Positions 52,278 through 60,690 of a stretch of 64,000 bases of DNA are shown one piece after another (positions within the stretch are counted from its first letter, which is position 1; every line of letters begins with the position of its first letter). This DNA comes from Solirubrobacter pauli (lineage in GTDB: Bacteria; Actinomycetota; Thermoleophilia; Solirubrobacterales; Solirubrobacteraceae), in the NCBI RefSeq assembly GCF_003633755.1, contig NZ_RBIL01000001.1, positions 2,713,426 to 2,777,425 of the forward strand. The letters are read 5' to 3'. Below the pieces are notes generated by a model that did no database searches, was not told the origin of the DNA, and saw only the letters and a list, made by a program, of their open reading frames with translations. The translations under genes were made by a program, and so were the position numbers.

Positions 52278-54030
52278 CCTTGATCACCGCCAGCGTGTCG
52301 CCGGACTTGACCGCGGCGCCTTCGGTGATGGGTAGCTCGGCAATCGTGCCCGACTTGTGCGCGGTGATCTCGTTCTCCATCTTCATCGCCTCGATGATGC
52401 ACACGAGCGCGCCTTCTTGAACCTCGGCGCCCTGCTCGACCAGCACCTTGAACACGTTGCCCTGCATGGGTGAGGTGAGCGCGTCGCCGCCGGCACCCCC
52501 ACCCCCGGACGTGCGGGCGCGCTGCTTGGGCGCGGCCTTGGCGGTCGCGGCCGGCACCGCGCCATTGGCGCTCGCCTCGCCGTGCACGCGCACCTCGAAG
52601 CGCTTGCCGCCCACCTCGACGACGTAGTCCTTCGTGACCAGCTCGGCCTCGTCGTCGGGCTGCTCGGGCTTGGGCACGGCCAGCGTCTTCAGCCACTCGC
52701 GATCCTCGATCAGGTCGCGGCAGGTCTCGCCCTTGGCCCACTGCTCGGACGCCATGATCGCCTTGTGGAACGGGATCAGCGTCCGCACGCCCTCGATCTC
52801 GAACTCCTTCAGCGCACGCGCCATCCGGCGCGTGGCCTTCTCGCGGTCGGCGTCCCAGACGATCAGCTTCGCGACCATCGGGTCGTACAGCGGGGTGATC
52901 TCGCTGCCGCTGAGCACGCCGGAGTCCACGCGCACGCCCGGGCCGGACGGCTCGCGGTAGTGCGTGACCGTGCCGGGGGCCGGCGCGAAGTTCTTCGCCG
53001 CGTCCTCGGCGTTGATGCGGCACTCGATCGCGTGGCCGTGCCAGCGGATGTCGTCCTGGCCGAAGGACAGCGGCTCGCCCGCGGCGATCAGGATCTGCTC
53101 GCGCACGATGTCGACGCCGGTGACCGCCTCGGTCACGCAGTGCTCGACCTGCACGCGCGTGTTCATCTCCAGGAAGAAGTACTCGCCGCCGGAGGAGAGC
53201 AGGCCCTCGATCGTGCCCGCGCCGCGGTAGTCCACCGCGCGCGCGGCCTCGACCGCGATCGTGCCGATCCGCTCGCGCAGCTCGGCGTCGACCAGCGGCG
53301 CCGGGGATTCCTCGATCAGCTTCTGGTGGCGGCGCTGGATCGAGCAGTCGCGCTCGCCCAGGTGGACGACGTGGCCGTGGCCGTCGGCCAGCACCTGCAC
53401 CTCGACGTGGCGCGGGTCCGGCAGGTAGCGCTCGAGGTAGACGGTCGCGTCGGAGAAGAACTTCTCGCCCTCGCGCGCCGCGCCCTCGAACGCGTCCTTG
53501 AGCTTGTCCGGCTCGAGCGCGACGCGGAACCCCTTGCCACCGCCGCCGCCCGCGGCCTTGACCGCGACCGGGTAGCCGATCTCCTCGGCGATCCGCTGCG
53601 CGTCCTCGAGCGACTCCACCGGGTCCGTCGTGCCGGGCACGATCGGCACGCCCGCGTCCTGCATCAGCTCGCGCGCCTTCGTCTTGGAGCCCATCGCCTC
53701 GATCGCCGAAGCGGGCGGTCCGATGAACGTCACGCCGGCGTCCTCTAGCGCGCGGGCGAACGCCGCGTTCTCGGCCAGGAACCCGTAGCCCGGGTGCACG
53801 GCCTCGGCGCCGGACTCCTGGATGACCTCCAGCAGCTTGTCCACCTTCAGGTAGGACTCCGCCGCAGGACCCGGGCCGAGCAGGTAGGCGTGGGTGGCGC
53901 GCTTGACGTGCTGCGCTTCGCGGTCGGCCTCCGAGTAGACCGCCACCGACTCGATGCCGAGCTCGTCCAACGCTCGGATGACTCTCACCGCGATCTCGCC
54001 GCGGTTGGCGACCAGGACCCTAGTAAACAT
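52270..54030 (-). CDS. accA: Acyl-CoA carboxylase alpha subunit (biotin carboxylase + biotin carrier)
   Basis: 586 residues from ATG 54030. Biotin carboxylase domain (about 1-450: VLVANRGEIAVRVIRA, HPGYGFLAENAAFA, AAGGGGGKGFR, FLEMNTRVQVEHCVTE) and a C-terminal biotin carrier with the biotinyl Lys in EAMKMEN. The actinobacterial AccA3/PccA type, which carboxylates acetyl- or propionyl-CoA with separate beta and epsilon subunits. No beta subunit is in the window; an epsilon-like peptide lies at 54759-54932. First gene of the operon with M20 and the Clp-like protein. Only 8 bp separate its ATG from the GTG of the divergent phosphatase. Confidence 0.93.
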   Translation of the reverse strand: MFTRVLVANRGEIAVRVIRALDELGIESVAVYSEADREAQHVKRATHAYLLGPGPAAESYLKVDKLLEVIQESGAEAVHPGYGFLAENAAFARALEDAGVTFIGPPASAIEAMGSKTKARELMQDAGVPIVPGTTDPVESLEDAQRIAEEIGYPVAVKAAGGGGGKGFRVALEPDKLKDAFEGAAREGEKFFSDATVYLERYLPDPRHVEVQVLADGHGHVVHLGERDCSIQRRHQKLIEESPAPLVDAELRERIGTIAVEAARAVDYRGAGTIEGLLSSGGEYFFLEMNTRVQVEHCVTEAVTGVDIVREQILIAAGEPLSFGQDDIRWHGHAIECRINAEDAAKNFAPAPGTVTHYREPSGPGVRVDSGVLSGSEITPLYDPMVAKLIVWDADREKATRRMARALKEFEIEGVRTLIPFHKAIMASEQWAKGETCRDLIEDREWLKTLAVPKPEQPDDEAELVTKDYVVEVGGKRFEVRVHGEASANGAVPAATAKAAPKQRARTSGGGGAGGDALTSPMQGNVFKVLVEQGAEVQEGALVCIIEAMKMENEITAHKSGTIAELPITEGAAVKSGDTLAVIKGG

Positions 54031-54038
54031 GGGGGCGC

Positions 54039-54599
54039 GTGACTCTAACCCCTCCCCGCATCCTCCTGGTCCGCCACGGCCAGTCGACCTACAACGCGCA
54101 CGGTCGCCTGCAGGGCCAGACCGACACGCCACTGTCCGACGCCGGCCGCGCCGAGGCGGAGGCGTTGCGCCCCTTTCTGCCGCGCTGCGAGCAGGTGGTG
54201 ACCAGCGACCTGCAGCGGGCGAGCGAGACCGCCGCCCTGCTCGGCTACCCCGACGCGCACCGGGACCCGCGCTGGCGGGAGATCGACCTCGGCGGCTGGG
54301 CCGGCCGGATGATCTCCGAGTTCGACGACGAGCAGCAGGGCGCGTGGCGCGGTGGTCCGTTGCACGCCGACGACGGCGAGTCGTGGGCGCAGTTCGTCGC
54401 CCGCGTCGGCGGCGCGCTCGACGAGCTGGCCGCGGCCGGGGGCGAGTGGCTCGTCGTCTGCCACGGCGGCGCGATCCGCGCGGCGCTGACGCACGTCACC
54501 GGCGCGGACCCGCAGACCGTCATCGGACCGGGCAACACGAGCGTCACCGTGCTGCGTCCGCCGTTCGTCGAGCGCTACGCCTGGACCCCGGGTTTGTAA
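54039..54599 (+). CDS. Histidine phosphatase (phosphoglycerate mutase-like)
   Basis: 186 residues from GTG 54039. The phospho-His motif is LLVRHGQSTYN, with SDLQRASETA, a catalytic acid in WREIDLGGWAG and the second His in LVVCHGGAI. Related proteins include broad phosphatases and alpha-ribazole or GpgP-type enzymes. Lone gene on the plus strand between accA and the AccE-like peptide. No Shine-Dalgarno is possible without entering the opposing accA start, suggesting a leaderless transcript. Confidence 0.87.
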   Translation: MTLTPPRILLVRHGQSTYNAHGRLQGQTDTPLSDAGRAEAEALRPFLPRCEQVVTSDLQRASETAALLGYPDAHRDPRWREIDLGGWAGRMISEFDDEQQGAWRGGPLHADDGESWAQFVARVGGALDELAAAGGEWLVVCHGGAIRAALTHVTGADPQTVIGPGNTSVTVLRPPFVERYAWTPGL

Positions 54600-54613
54600 G
54601 AAAAACGACGTCG

Positions 54614-54657
54614 CCTCTGGTGAGCGCAAGTTCCCGCGCGACGGTGCGTTCCAGAGG
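54614..54657. other. Long-range hairpin after the phosphatase gene
   Basis: CCTCTGG (54614-54620) pairs with CCAGAGG (54651-54657), and inside it CGCA pairs with TGCG. It lies 15 bases past the phosphatase stop. It could be part of a terminator or a small structured RNA; it has no T run. The rest of 54600-54758 shows no gene. Confidence 0.35.
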
Positions 54658-54706
54658 TCATAGCCGCTCTCATCCTGGGGCCTTTGATGGGCGGCTCAAG
54701 TGGGAA

Positions 54707-54743
54707 CCGGTCGGTCGGCACAATGGGGCCGCCGGCCGACCGG
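54707..54743. terminator. Strong hairpin between phosphatase and AccE-like genes
   Basis: CCGGTCGGTCGGC (54707-54719) pairs with GCCGGCCGACCGG (54731-54743), 13 bp with one G-T pair, loop of 11. Located between two convergent genes, it could terminate both. No T tract. Confidence 0.55.
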
Positions 54744-54758
54744 TGACCCCCCCACACC

Positions 54759-54932
54759 TCAAGTCCAGGACCCCCTCCCTGGATCGCGGTCGACACCTTC
54801 AAGCCTCGCCGTCCGGACCCATCGGCTGACCACCGTGGGACCCCCTTCCACCGGCGGCGGGGCGGTGTCGCGCTCGAACTGCTCGATCGCGGCCAGCACG
54901 GCGGCGGCCTCCTCCGGCGAAGCGGCATCCAT
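54759..54932 (-). CDS. Acyl-CoA carboxylase epsilon-like small subunit
   Basis: 57 residues from ATG 54932. The pattern ASPEEAAAVLAAIEQFERD, a Pro-rich stretch, SRWVRTARLEG and a terminal GRGSW fits the ACC epsilon family, which starts with PEE-A-A-V and ends with S-x-W...AR...G-x-W. These peptides stabilise actinobacterial acyl-CoA carboxylase complexes. It is about 700 bp upstream of accA on the same strand, separated by the opposite-strand phosphatase. A further upstream start inside the metallophosphoesterase gene is unlikely. Confidence 0.6.
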   Translation of the reverse strand: MDAASPEEAAAVLAAIEQFERDTAPPPVEGGPTVVSRWVRTARLEGVDRDPGRGSWT

Positions 54933-54960
54933 GCGGCCAGCGTATGACAGGATCGCCGGC

Positions 54961-56766
54961 ATGCGCTCCGCTGTCCTCGGGGCACTGGGTGCCCTGCTCC
55001 TCGCGCCCGTTGCCGCCGCTGATCCGGCCGGCCGGTCGACCACCGACGAGACGATCCGCGCCGCCTCCGGCAGCGGCTATGTGGCGCTGGAACGCGCCGG
55101 CGGCGAGAAGCGGCAGCTGCGCCGGCCGCCCGGCGTGCGCGTCGACGCCGACCGCGACGAGGCGCGGCGCTCGCTCGCGTTCTTCGGGCAGCTGACCGAC
55201 CCGCAGATCGCGGACGAGATGTCACCGGCCCGCGTGGACTTCCTCGACGGGGCGGGCGGCGAGATCAAGTCGTCGTGGCGTCCGCAGGAGGCCGTGGGCC
55301 TGCAGGTCTTCGACCAGGTGGTGCGCAACGTCAACGCCAACCGCACGAGCGAGGTCCGCGACGGGCGGGGCAAGCGGGCGAAGCTCGGCTTCGTCGTCAG
55401 CACCGGCGACCTGGCCGACAACCAGCAGCTCAACGAGACCCGGTGGTTCAAGGCCGTCCTCGACGGCGGGCGCGTGGATCCGTTCTCGGGCAAGCCGATC
55501 AGCGCGGCGAACCCGTGCGCGACCGATGCCAACACGGTCGCGGCCCTGAACGCCGCGGTCGCCGCTCGGCAGTACACGGGCGTCGCCGACTACGACGACT
55601 ACCCCGGCCTGCCGGCGGACCGCTACCGGGCGTTCTGGGACCCGGACGCGGCACCGCCCGGCGGCCCGTACGCCGCGTTCCCGCGCTATCCCGGCTTCCT
55701 CGAGCGCGCGCAGCAGCCGTTCACCGCGGCCGGCCTGGACGTGCCCTGGTACAACGCCCGCGGCAACCACGACGGGCTCGTGCAGGGCAACGCGCCGGCG
55801 AGTGTGGACCTGTTCCGCTCGATCGCGACCGGGTGCCTGAAGGTGTTCCCGTCACTCGGCCTCGATCCCGCGCAGTTCGCGGGCGCGGACGAGGCGGAGG
55901 CGTTCCGCCGGATCGGCGACCCGGCGTTCATCACGACCCTGCTGGCCGGTGCGCGGCCCGTGCCGCCGGACCCGGACCGCCGGATCCTGTCGACGGTCGA
56001 GTACAAGCGCGAGATCGGGAACGGCCACGGGTACGGACGGGTCGACGCTGCCGAGCGGCGCGCGTCCGACGGCAACGCGACCTACTACGCGTTCCGGCCG
56101 CGGGCGGGCGTCGAGCTGATCTCGCTGGACACGGTCGCCGAGGGCGGCGGCTCCACCGGCAACCTGGACCATCCGCAGTACCGGTGGCTCGAGGCCAAGC
56201 TCAAGGCCGCCAAGCGGGCGAAGCGGCTCGTGATCGCCTACGGCCACCACACGCTGGCGACGCTGAGCAACACGCGCACGGACGAGGACGCCGGCTCGTG
56301 CGCGCCGACGCCGAAGCCGGGCTGCGACGCCGACCCGCGTCGCTCGACGCCGATCCATCGCGGCACGAAGGGCAATGCCACCCTCCGCGCGCTCTTCTTG
56401 AAGTACCCGAACGTGATCGCCTACGTCGCCGGGCACACGCACGACAACCGGATCGACCTTGTGCGCAGGGGCAAGTCGGGCTTCTGGCAGATCAACACCG
56501 CGTCGCACGCGGACACGCCGCAGCAGAGCCGCCTGATCGAGGTGATGGACAACCGCGACGGCACGCTGTCGCTGTTCACGACCGTGCTCGACCACGCGGC
56601 GCCGATCGCGGCGCCCGCGCCGGGCACGGCGGCGGCGGGCTTCACGGAGTCCCAGCTGGCGAGCGTCTCGCGCGTGCTGGCCTGGAACGACCCGCAGGCC
56701 GAGCGCGGTGCCCGCGGGCGCACGCTCGACCGCAACACGGAGTTGCTGCTGCGCGACCCCCGGTAG
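54961..56766 (+). CDS. Secreted metallophosphoesterase (PPA1498-like family)
   Basis: 601 residues from ATG 54961, which opens a signal peptide (RSAVLGALGALLLAPVAAA). Metallophosphoesterase motifs are FGQLTDPQIADEM, VVSTGDLADNQQ, YNARGNHDGLV, IAYGHHT and AGHTHDN, giving the two-metal site. It is larger than simple phosphatases. Substrate unknown; a phosphate-releasing exoenzyme is likely. The gene at 56776 follows nine bases later and is also secreted. Confidence 0.87.
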   Translation: MRSAVLGALGALLLAPVAAADPAGRSTTDETIRAASGSGYVALERAGGEKRQLRRPPGVRVDADRDEARRSLAFFGQLTDPQIADEMSPARVDFLDGAGGEIKSSWRPQEAVGLQVFDQVVRNVNANRTSEVRDGRGKRAKLGFVVSTGDLADNQQLNETRWFKAVLDGGRVDPFSGKPISAANPCATDANTVAALNAAVAARQYTGVADYDDYPGLPADRYRAFWDPDAAPPGGPYAAFPRYPGFLERAQQPFTAAGLDVPWYNARGNHDGLVQGNAPASVDLFRSIATGCLKVFPSLGLDPAQFAGADEAEAFRRIGDPAFITTLLAGARPVPPDPDRRILSTVEYKREIGNGHGYGRVDAAERRASDGNATYYAFRPRAGVELISLDTVAEGGGSTGNLDHPQYRWLEAKLKAAKRAKRLVIAYGHHTLATLSNTRTDEDAGSCAPTPKPGCDADPRRSTPIHRGTKGNATLRALFLKYPNVIAYVAGHTHDNRIDLVRRGKSGFWQINTASHADTPQQSRLIEVMDNRDGTLSLFTTVLDHAAPIAAPAPGTAAAGFTESQLASVSRVLAWNDPQAERGARGRTLDRNTELLLRDPR

Positions 56767-56775
56767 TGTCGCGCG

Positions 56776-58341
56776 ATGCGCTCACCACTCCTCGCGACGC
56801 TGACCGTCGCGATCGGCCTCGTCCCCGCCACGGCCGGCGCCGCGACGCTCCAGCCGATCGCCGGGTTCCAGTCGGGCACCGACGGCATCGCGCTCGGACC
56901 CGACGGCAACCTGTGGGTGTCCGAGACGGCCGGGAGCGTCGTGCGGCTCACGCCGTCCGGGCAGGTGCTCAACCGCTACGCCGGCGTCGGCACGGGGAAG
57001 CTCAGCGCTGGACCGGGTGGGCGCGTCTGGCTGGCCGACACGGCGGGTGACCGCTTCGTCTGGTTCGACGCCACGGCGGCGACGCCGAGTGCCCACACCG
57101 TTCCCACCGGGTTCGTGTGCGGACCGGTGGCGATCGCCGACGGCGGTGACGGGCGCATGTACTTCTCGCTGCCCGACATCTCCTGCGGGGACTCGCGGGT
57201 CGGCTCGATGAGCGCGGACGGCACCGGCATCGACACGCGCACGCTGCGCGGCACCGTCTACGACCTCGTCGCGTCCGGCGGGAAGCTGTACGCCCCCGAC
57301 GCCGACGGCGACGTGGTCCGCCGCATGGCGCTCGGCTCCGCGCTGACGGTCGAGTCGCAGGTCGCGGTCCCGGCGGGCGGCGGGGCGACCGCGGTCGCCA
57401 GCGACGGGACGAACCTGTCGGTCGCGGTCACGAACCTCGGCCAGGTGGCGCGCTATCCGCTCACGCTGGACGGCGGCGCCGCGCCCGTGCTGACCCCGGC
57501 CGGCGGCACGCTGACCACGCCCATCGGCATCGTCACCGGGCCGGGCGGCCAGACGTACGTGACCGGCCGCGAGAGCGGGAACCTCGCCCGCATCGGCGGG
57601 GACGGCGCGTTCAGCTTCCTCGCGCCCGGCGGCCAGCCGGCGGAGATCGTCAACGGACTCGACGAGGACCTCTACGTCACCGACCGCGCGAACGCGCGCG
57701 TGCTGCGGTACGTGAGCACCGCGCCGCGGGTGACCAACACCGTCGGCGTGATGGACGGCGGGATGCTCAACACGACGGTCGACCCGCGTGGCAACGACAC
57801 CACGGTCGTCGTCGACTACGGGAGCACCGCGGCGCTCGGCCGGTCGACGCCGCCGATCACCGTGCCGGCGGGCGTCGGCGGTGTGCCGCTGACGGTCACG
57901 CTCCCGGCCGACTTCGTGGGGGACGGCTTCGCCCGCGTTCGTGCCACCAACGCGGAGGGCACGACCACCACCGGCAACGCGTCGGTGTCGCGGATGCCGC
58001 CGCTCCCGCCCAAGGCCAAGCTCGCCGCGAAGATCACCTTCAAGTGGGCGTTCAGCGGCACCCGCACCCGCCTCACGCGGGTCGAGGTCTCCAAGCTCGC
58101 CGGCGGCGAGACGATCAGGCTCACCTGCTCCGGCAAGGGCTGCCCGGTCAAGAGCAAGACCTACAAGGACGTCAAGCAGGGCACGCGCAAGCTCACCACG
58201 CTGTTCAAGGCCAAGCACAAGCTGGCCAAGGGCGCCAAGGTCACGGTCACGGTGACCAAGCCGGGCGCGACCGGCACCAAGACCGTGCTCACCGTCCGCG
58301 GTCGCAAGCAGAAGCCCAAGCTCGCGACCGGGACGGCGTAG
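56776..58341 (+). CDS. Secreted NHL/Vgb-type beta-propeller protein
   Basis: 521 residues. Signal peptide (SPLLATLTVAIGLVPATAGAA), then a six-bladed propeller with LGPDGNLWVSETAGSVVRL, GPGGQTYVTGRESGNLARI and similar blades (to about 320), an Ig-like stretch (about 320-410) and a basic C-terminal beta domain (about 415-515, with RTRLTRVEVSKLAGGETI and CSGKGCPVKSK). The C-terminal domain resembles that of the protein at 11374-12963. Role unknown. One base separates its stop from that of the convergent flavoprotein. Confidence 0.82.
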   Translation: MRSPLLATLTVAIGLVPATAGAATLQPIAGFQSGTDGIALGPDGNLWVSETAGSVVRLTPSGQVLNRYAGVGTGKLSAGPGGRVWLADTAGDRFVWFDATAATPSAHTVPTGFVCGPVAIADGGDGRMYFSLPDISCGDSRVGSMSADGTGIDTRTLRGTVYDLVASGGKLYAPDADGDVVRRMALGSALTVESQVAVPAGGGATAVASDGTNLSVAVTNLGQVARYPLTLDGGAAPVLTPAGGTLTTPIGIVTGPGGQTYVTGRESGNLARIGGDGAFSFLAPGGQPAEIVNGLDEDLYVTDRANARVLRYVSTAPRVTNTVGVMDGGMLNTTVDPRGNDTTVVVDYGSTAALGRSTPPITVPAGVGGVPLTVTLPADFVGDGFARVRATNAEGTTTTGNASVSRMPPLPPKAKLAAKITFKWAFSGTRTRLTRVEVSKLAGGETIRLTCSGKGCPVKSKTYKDVKQGTRKLTTLFKAKHKLAKGAKVTVTVTKPGATGTKTVLTVRGRKQKPKLATGTA

Positions 58342-58342
58342 C

Positions 58343-59854
58343 TCAGGCGGCCTGCGGACGCGCCGCGCGGGCGCCGATCACCCCGGCGAGGTGCTCGGCG
58401 TCCCGCGCGATGCCCGCGAACCGCCCCGAGCCCCAGGTGTGCAGCCACGGCAGGCCGACGAAGTACAGGCCGGGCTCGTCCGTCACGCCTCTGAGGTGCT
58501 CCGGGTGGCCGTCGGCGTCGAACGCGTCGGGGACGTGCACGAAGGACCAGTCGGAGCGGAAGCCGGTGGCCCAGACGATCGTGCTGACGGCGGACGCGTC
58601 GAGCGTCCCGGAGCCGTCGGTCGGCGGGCGCCACACCGGCACGTAGCGGGGCTCGGTCGGCGCGTCGAGGCCGTGGGCCGCGATGTGGCGGTCGATCGCG
58701 TCCTTGATCCGCTCCATCGTGGCGTCGGCGGCGTCGAGGTTGGCCTCCAGGTCGCCGGCGAAGTGCAGCGTGCCGTCCTGCACGTGCGTGAGGCGGCCGT
58801 GCAGGTGCATGCCCTCCCGCGCGAAGGCGCGCAGGTCGAGGTCATGCCCGCCACCGCGGCCGGTCACGTAGTGGTTGGCCTCATGGCGGGCGCCCTTGCC
58901 CTGCGGGTGCTCGGTGACCGGCATGTCGTAGTGGCCCATGTCGTGCAGCCAGGCCACGCAGTCGCGGCCGCGGTAGAAGCGGGCGACGCGCGGTGCGGTG
59001 CCGACGGCCAGGTGGACCTCACGCCCGGCCAGGTGCAGGTCCTCCGCGATCTGCGCGCCGGACTGGCCCGTGCCGACGACGAGCACCGGGCCGTCGGGGA
59101 GCGCGTCCGGGTTGCGGTAGCGGTCGCTGTGCAGGCCCCCGAGCGCGGGGTACGGCACGCGCGGCACGTGGTAGCCGCCGACCGCGAGCACGACCTGGTC
59201 GGCGGTCAGCGTGCCGTGGCTCGTCTCGATCGTGAAGCCCGGCTTGACCGCGTGCACGGTCACGCCCTCGTAGACGGGCTTGCCGTGCGCGTACGGCTCG
59301 ACGTAGGCGAGGATCTCGTCCTTGACCATGAACCCGTCCGGGTCGTCGCCGCGGTACGGGTGGCCGGGAAGGTGGCACTGCCAGTTCGGGGTGACGAGCG
59401 AGAACGCGTCCCAGCGGGCGTCGCGCCAGTTGTGCAGCACGCGGTCGCGCTCGAGGACGACGTGGTCGACCCCGCGCTCGAGCAACCCGTGGCTCACCGC
59501 CAGCCCGGCCTGGCCGCCGCCGATGACCACCACCTCGTGGTGCCCGTCCAGGCGCGGCGGGGCGGGGAAGCGCACGCGCCTGGGCGTGCGGTGCAGGCGG
59601 GTCACCGTCACCGGGCCGGGCCGGACGGAGGCGCGGATCGCGTCCCGCTGCGCGGAGGCCGCGGTGCACGCCATGCCGTAGACCTCGACGACCCGCCGGC
59701 TCGCGGCGGCGAGGCCGTCGTCCGCGCGGCGCAGCAGCTCCTCGTGGGGGTACGTGGCGCCCTCGGCGAGGAACCGCTCGATCGCGGTCGACGGCGACTG
59801 GCAGCGCTGCTCGGTGCCGTCCGCCCAGCGGAGGGTGAAGTCGACGGTCGGCAT
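58343..59854 (-). CDS. Nit1C flavoprotein: MSMEG_0570-like domain fused to MSMEG_0569-family oxidoreductase (NitG-NitH)
   Basis: 503 residues. Residues 1-78 (DFTLRWADGTEQRCQSPSTA, FLAEGATYPHEELL, RRVVEVYGMACTAA) match the small MSMEG_0570/NitG nitrogen-starvation protein. From about 105 a flavin oxidoreductase begins with VVIGGGQAGLAVSHGLLERG, a second dinucleotide site VLVVGTGQSGAQIAEDL and IVWATGFRSDW. In other Nit1C clusters these are separate genes. It is the last gene of the operon; its ATG overlaps the nitC stop (TGATG). The reaction is unknown, although clusters of this type are tied to nitrile or cyanide nitrogen use. Confidence 0.87.
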   Translation of the reverse strand: MPTVDFTLRWADGTEQRCQSPSTAIERFLAEGATYPHEELLRRADDGLAAASRRVVEVYGMACTAASAQRDAIRASVRPGPVTVTRLHRTPRRVRFPAPPRLDGHHEVVVIGGGQAGLAVSHGLLERGVDHVVLERDRVLHNWRDARWDAFSLVTPNWQCHLPGHPYRGDDPDGFMVKDEILAYVEPYAHGKPVYEGVTVHAVKPGFTIETSHGTLTADQVVLAVGGYHVPRVPYPALGGLHSDRYRNPDALPDGPVLVVGTGQSGAQIAEDLHLAGREVHLAVGTAPRVARFYRGRDCVAWLHDMGHYDMPVTEHPQGKGARHEANHYVTGRGGGHDLDLRAFAREGMHLHGRLTHVQDGTLHFAGDLEANLDAADATMERIKDAIDRHIAAHGLDAPTEPRYVPVWRPPTDGSGTLDASAVSTIVWATGFRSDWSFVHVPDAFDADGHPEHLRGVTDEPGLYFVGLPWLHTWGSGRFAGIARDAEHLAGVIGARAARPQAA

Positions 59855-60690
59855 CAGAATGGGATCGGCTCGGCCGTGCGGTAGACGTCGGGCCGCAGGT
59901 CGCGGACGGGCGACAGCGCGCGGCGGGCCTTCTCGAGCGCTTCGGCGAGGTCGACGGTGGTGATCGCGAGGCCCGGGTCCGGGCCGGTGCCGGCCACGAC
60001 GTCCCCACCGGGGTTGACGATCCGCGCGCCGCCGAGGAAGTCGAGCCGGCCGAAGCTGCCGCTCTGGTTGGCGGAGGCGACGAACAGCGAGTTCTCGGCC
60101 GCGCGGGCGCGGTCCCACAGCTCGGCCCGACGCCACTGGCGGTCGTCGGTCAGGTCGGCGGCCGGGTTGGTCGCGCTGCGCGGCCAGGCGCTCAGGAAGC
60201 ACAGCACCTCGGCGCCGTCGAGCGTGAGCGTGCGCGCGGCCTCCGGGAAGGCCTTGTCGTAGCAGATCAGCATCCCGAGCCGGCCGACCGGCGTGTCGAA
60301 CGCGGCGAGGCGGTCGCCCGGCGTGGTGAAGCGGCCCTCGTCGAGCGGCATGTGGATCTTGCGGTGGAAGCCGTGCAGGCCGTCGCCGCTGACGCACGCG
60401 GCGACGTTGTGGCGGAGCCCGTCGCCGCCGTCCTCGCAGAAGCCGACGCACACGACCATGTCCTTGGCCAGCTCCATCACGGTCCGCAGCTCCGGGCCGT
60501 CGGGGTCCAGCGCGGGTGGCGGCTCGGTGTCGCCGTGCAGGGTCTCGACGTAGCCGCCGAGCGCGGCCTCCGGCAGGACGAGCAGCTGCGCGCCCGCGGC
60601 GCGCGCCTCGTCGATGAGGGCGGCGATCGTCGCGTAGCTGCGCTGCAGGTCGCGTCCGAAGGGCGCCGCGGCGGCGGCGATGGTCAACAT
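59854..60690 (-). CDS. nitC: Nit1C nitrilase (Nit6803-type)
   Basis: 278 residues, carbon-nitrogen hydrolase fold. The catalytic triad is Glu in LVLPEAALGGY, Lys in FHRKIHMP and Cys in LGMLICYDKAFPE. It converts nitriles to acids and ammonia; Nit1C nitrilases have been linked to cyanide and nitrile assimilation. The start overlaps nitEF by seven bases. The substrate in this organism is unknown. Confidence 0.88.
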   Translation of the reverse strand: MLTIAAAAAPFGRDLQRSYATIAALIDEARAAGAQLLVLPEAALGGYVETLHGDTEPPPALDPDGPELRTVMELAKDMVVCVGFCEDGGDGLRHNVAACVSGDGLHGFHRKIHMPLDEGRFTTPGDRLAAFDTPVGRLGMLICYDKAFPEAARTLTLDGAEVLCFLSAWPRSATNPAADLTDDRQWRRAELWDRARAAENSLFVASANQSGSFGRLDFLGGARIVNPGGDVVAGTGPDPGLAITTVDLAEALEKARRALSPVRDLRPDVYRTAEPIPF

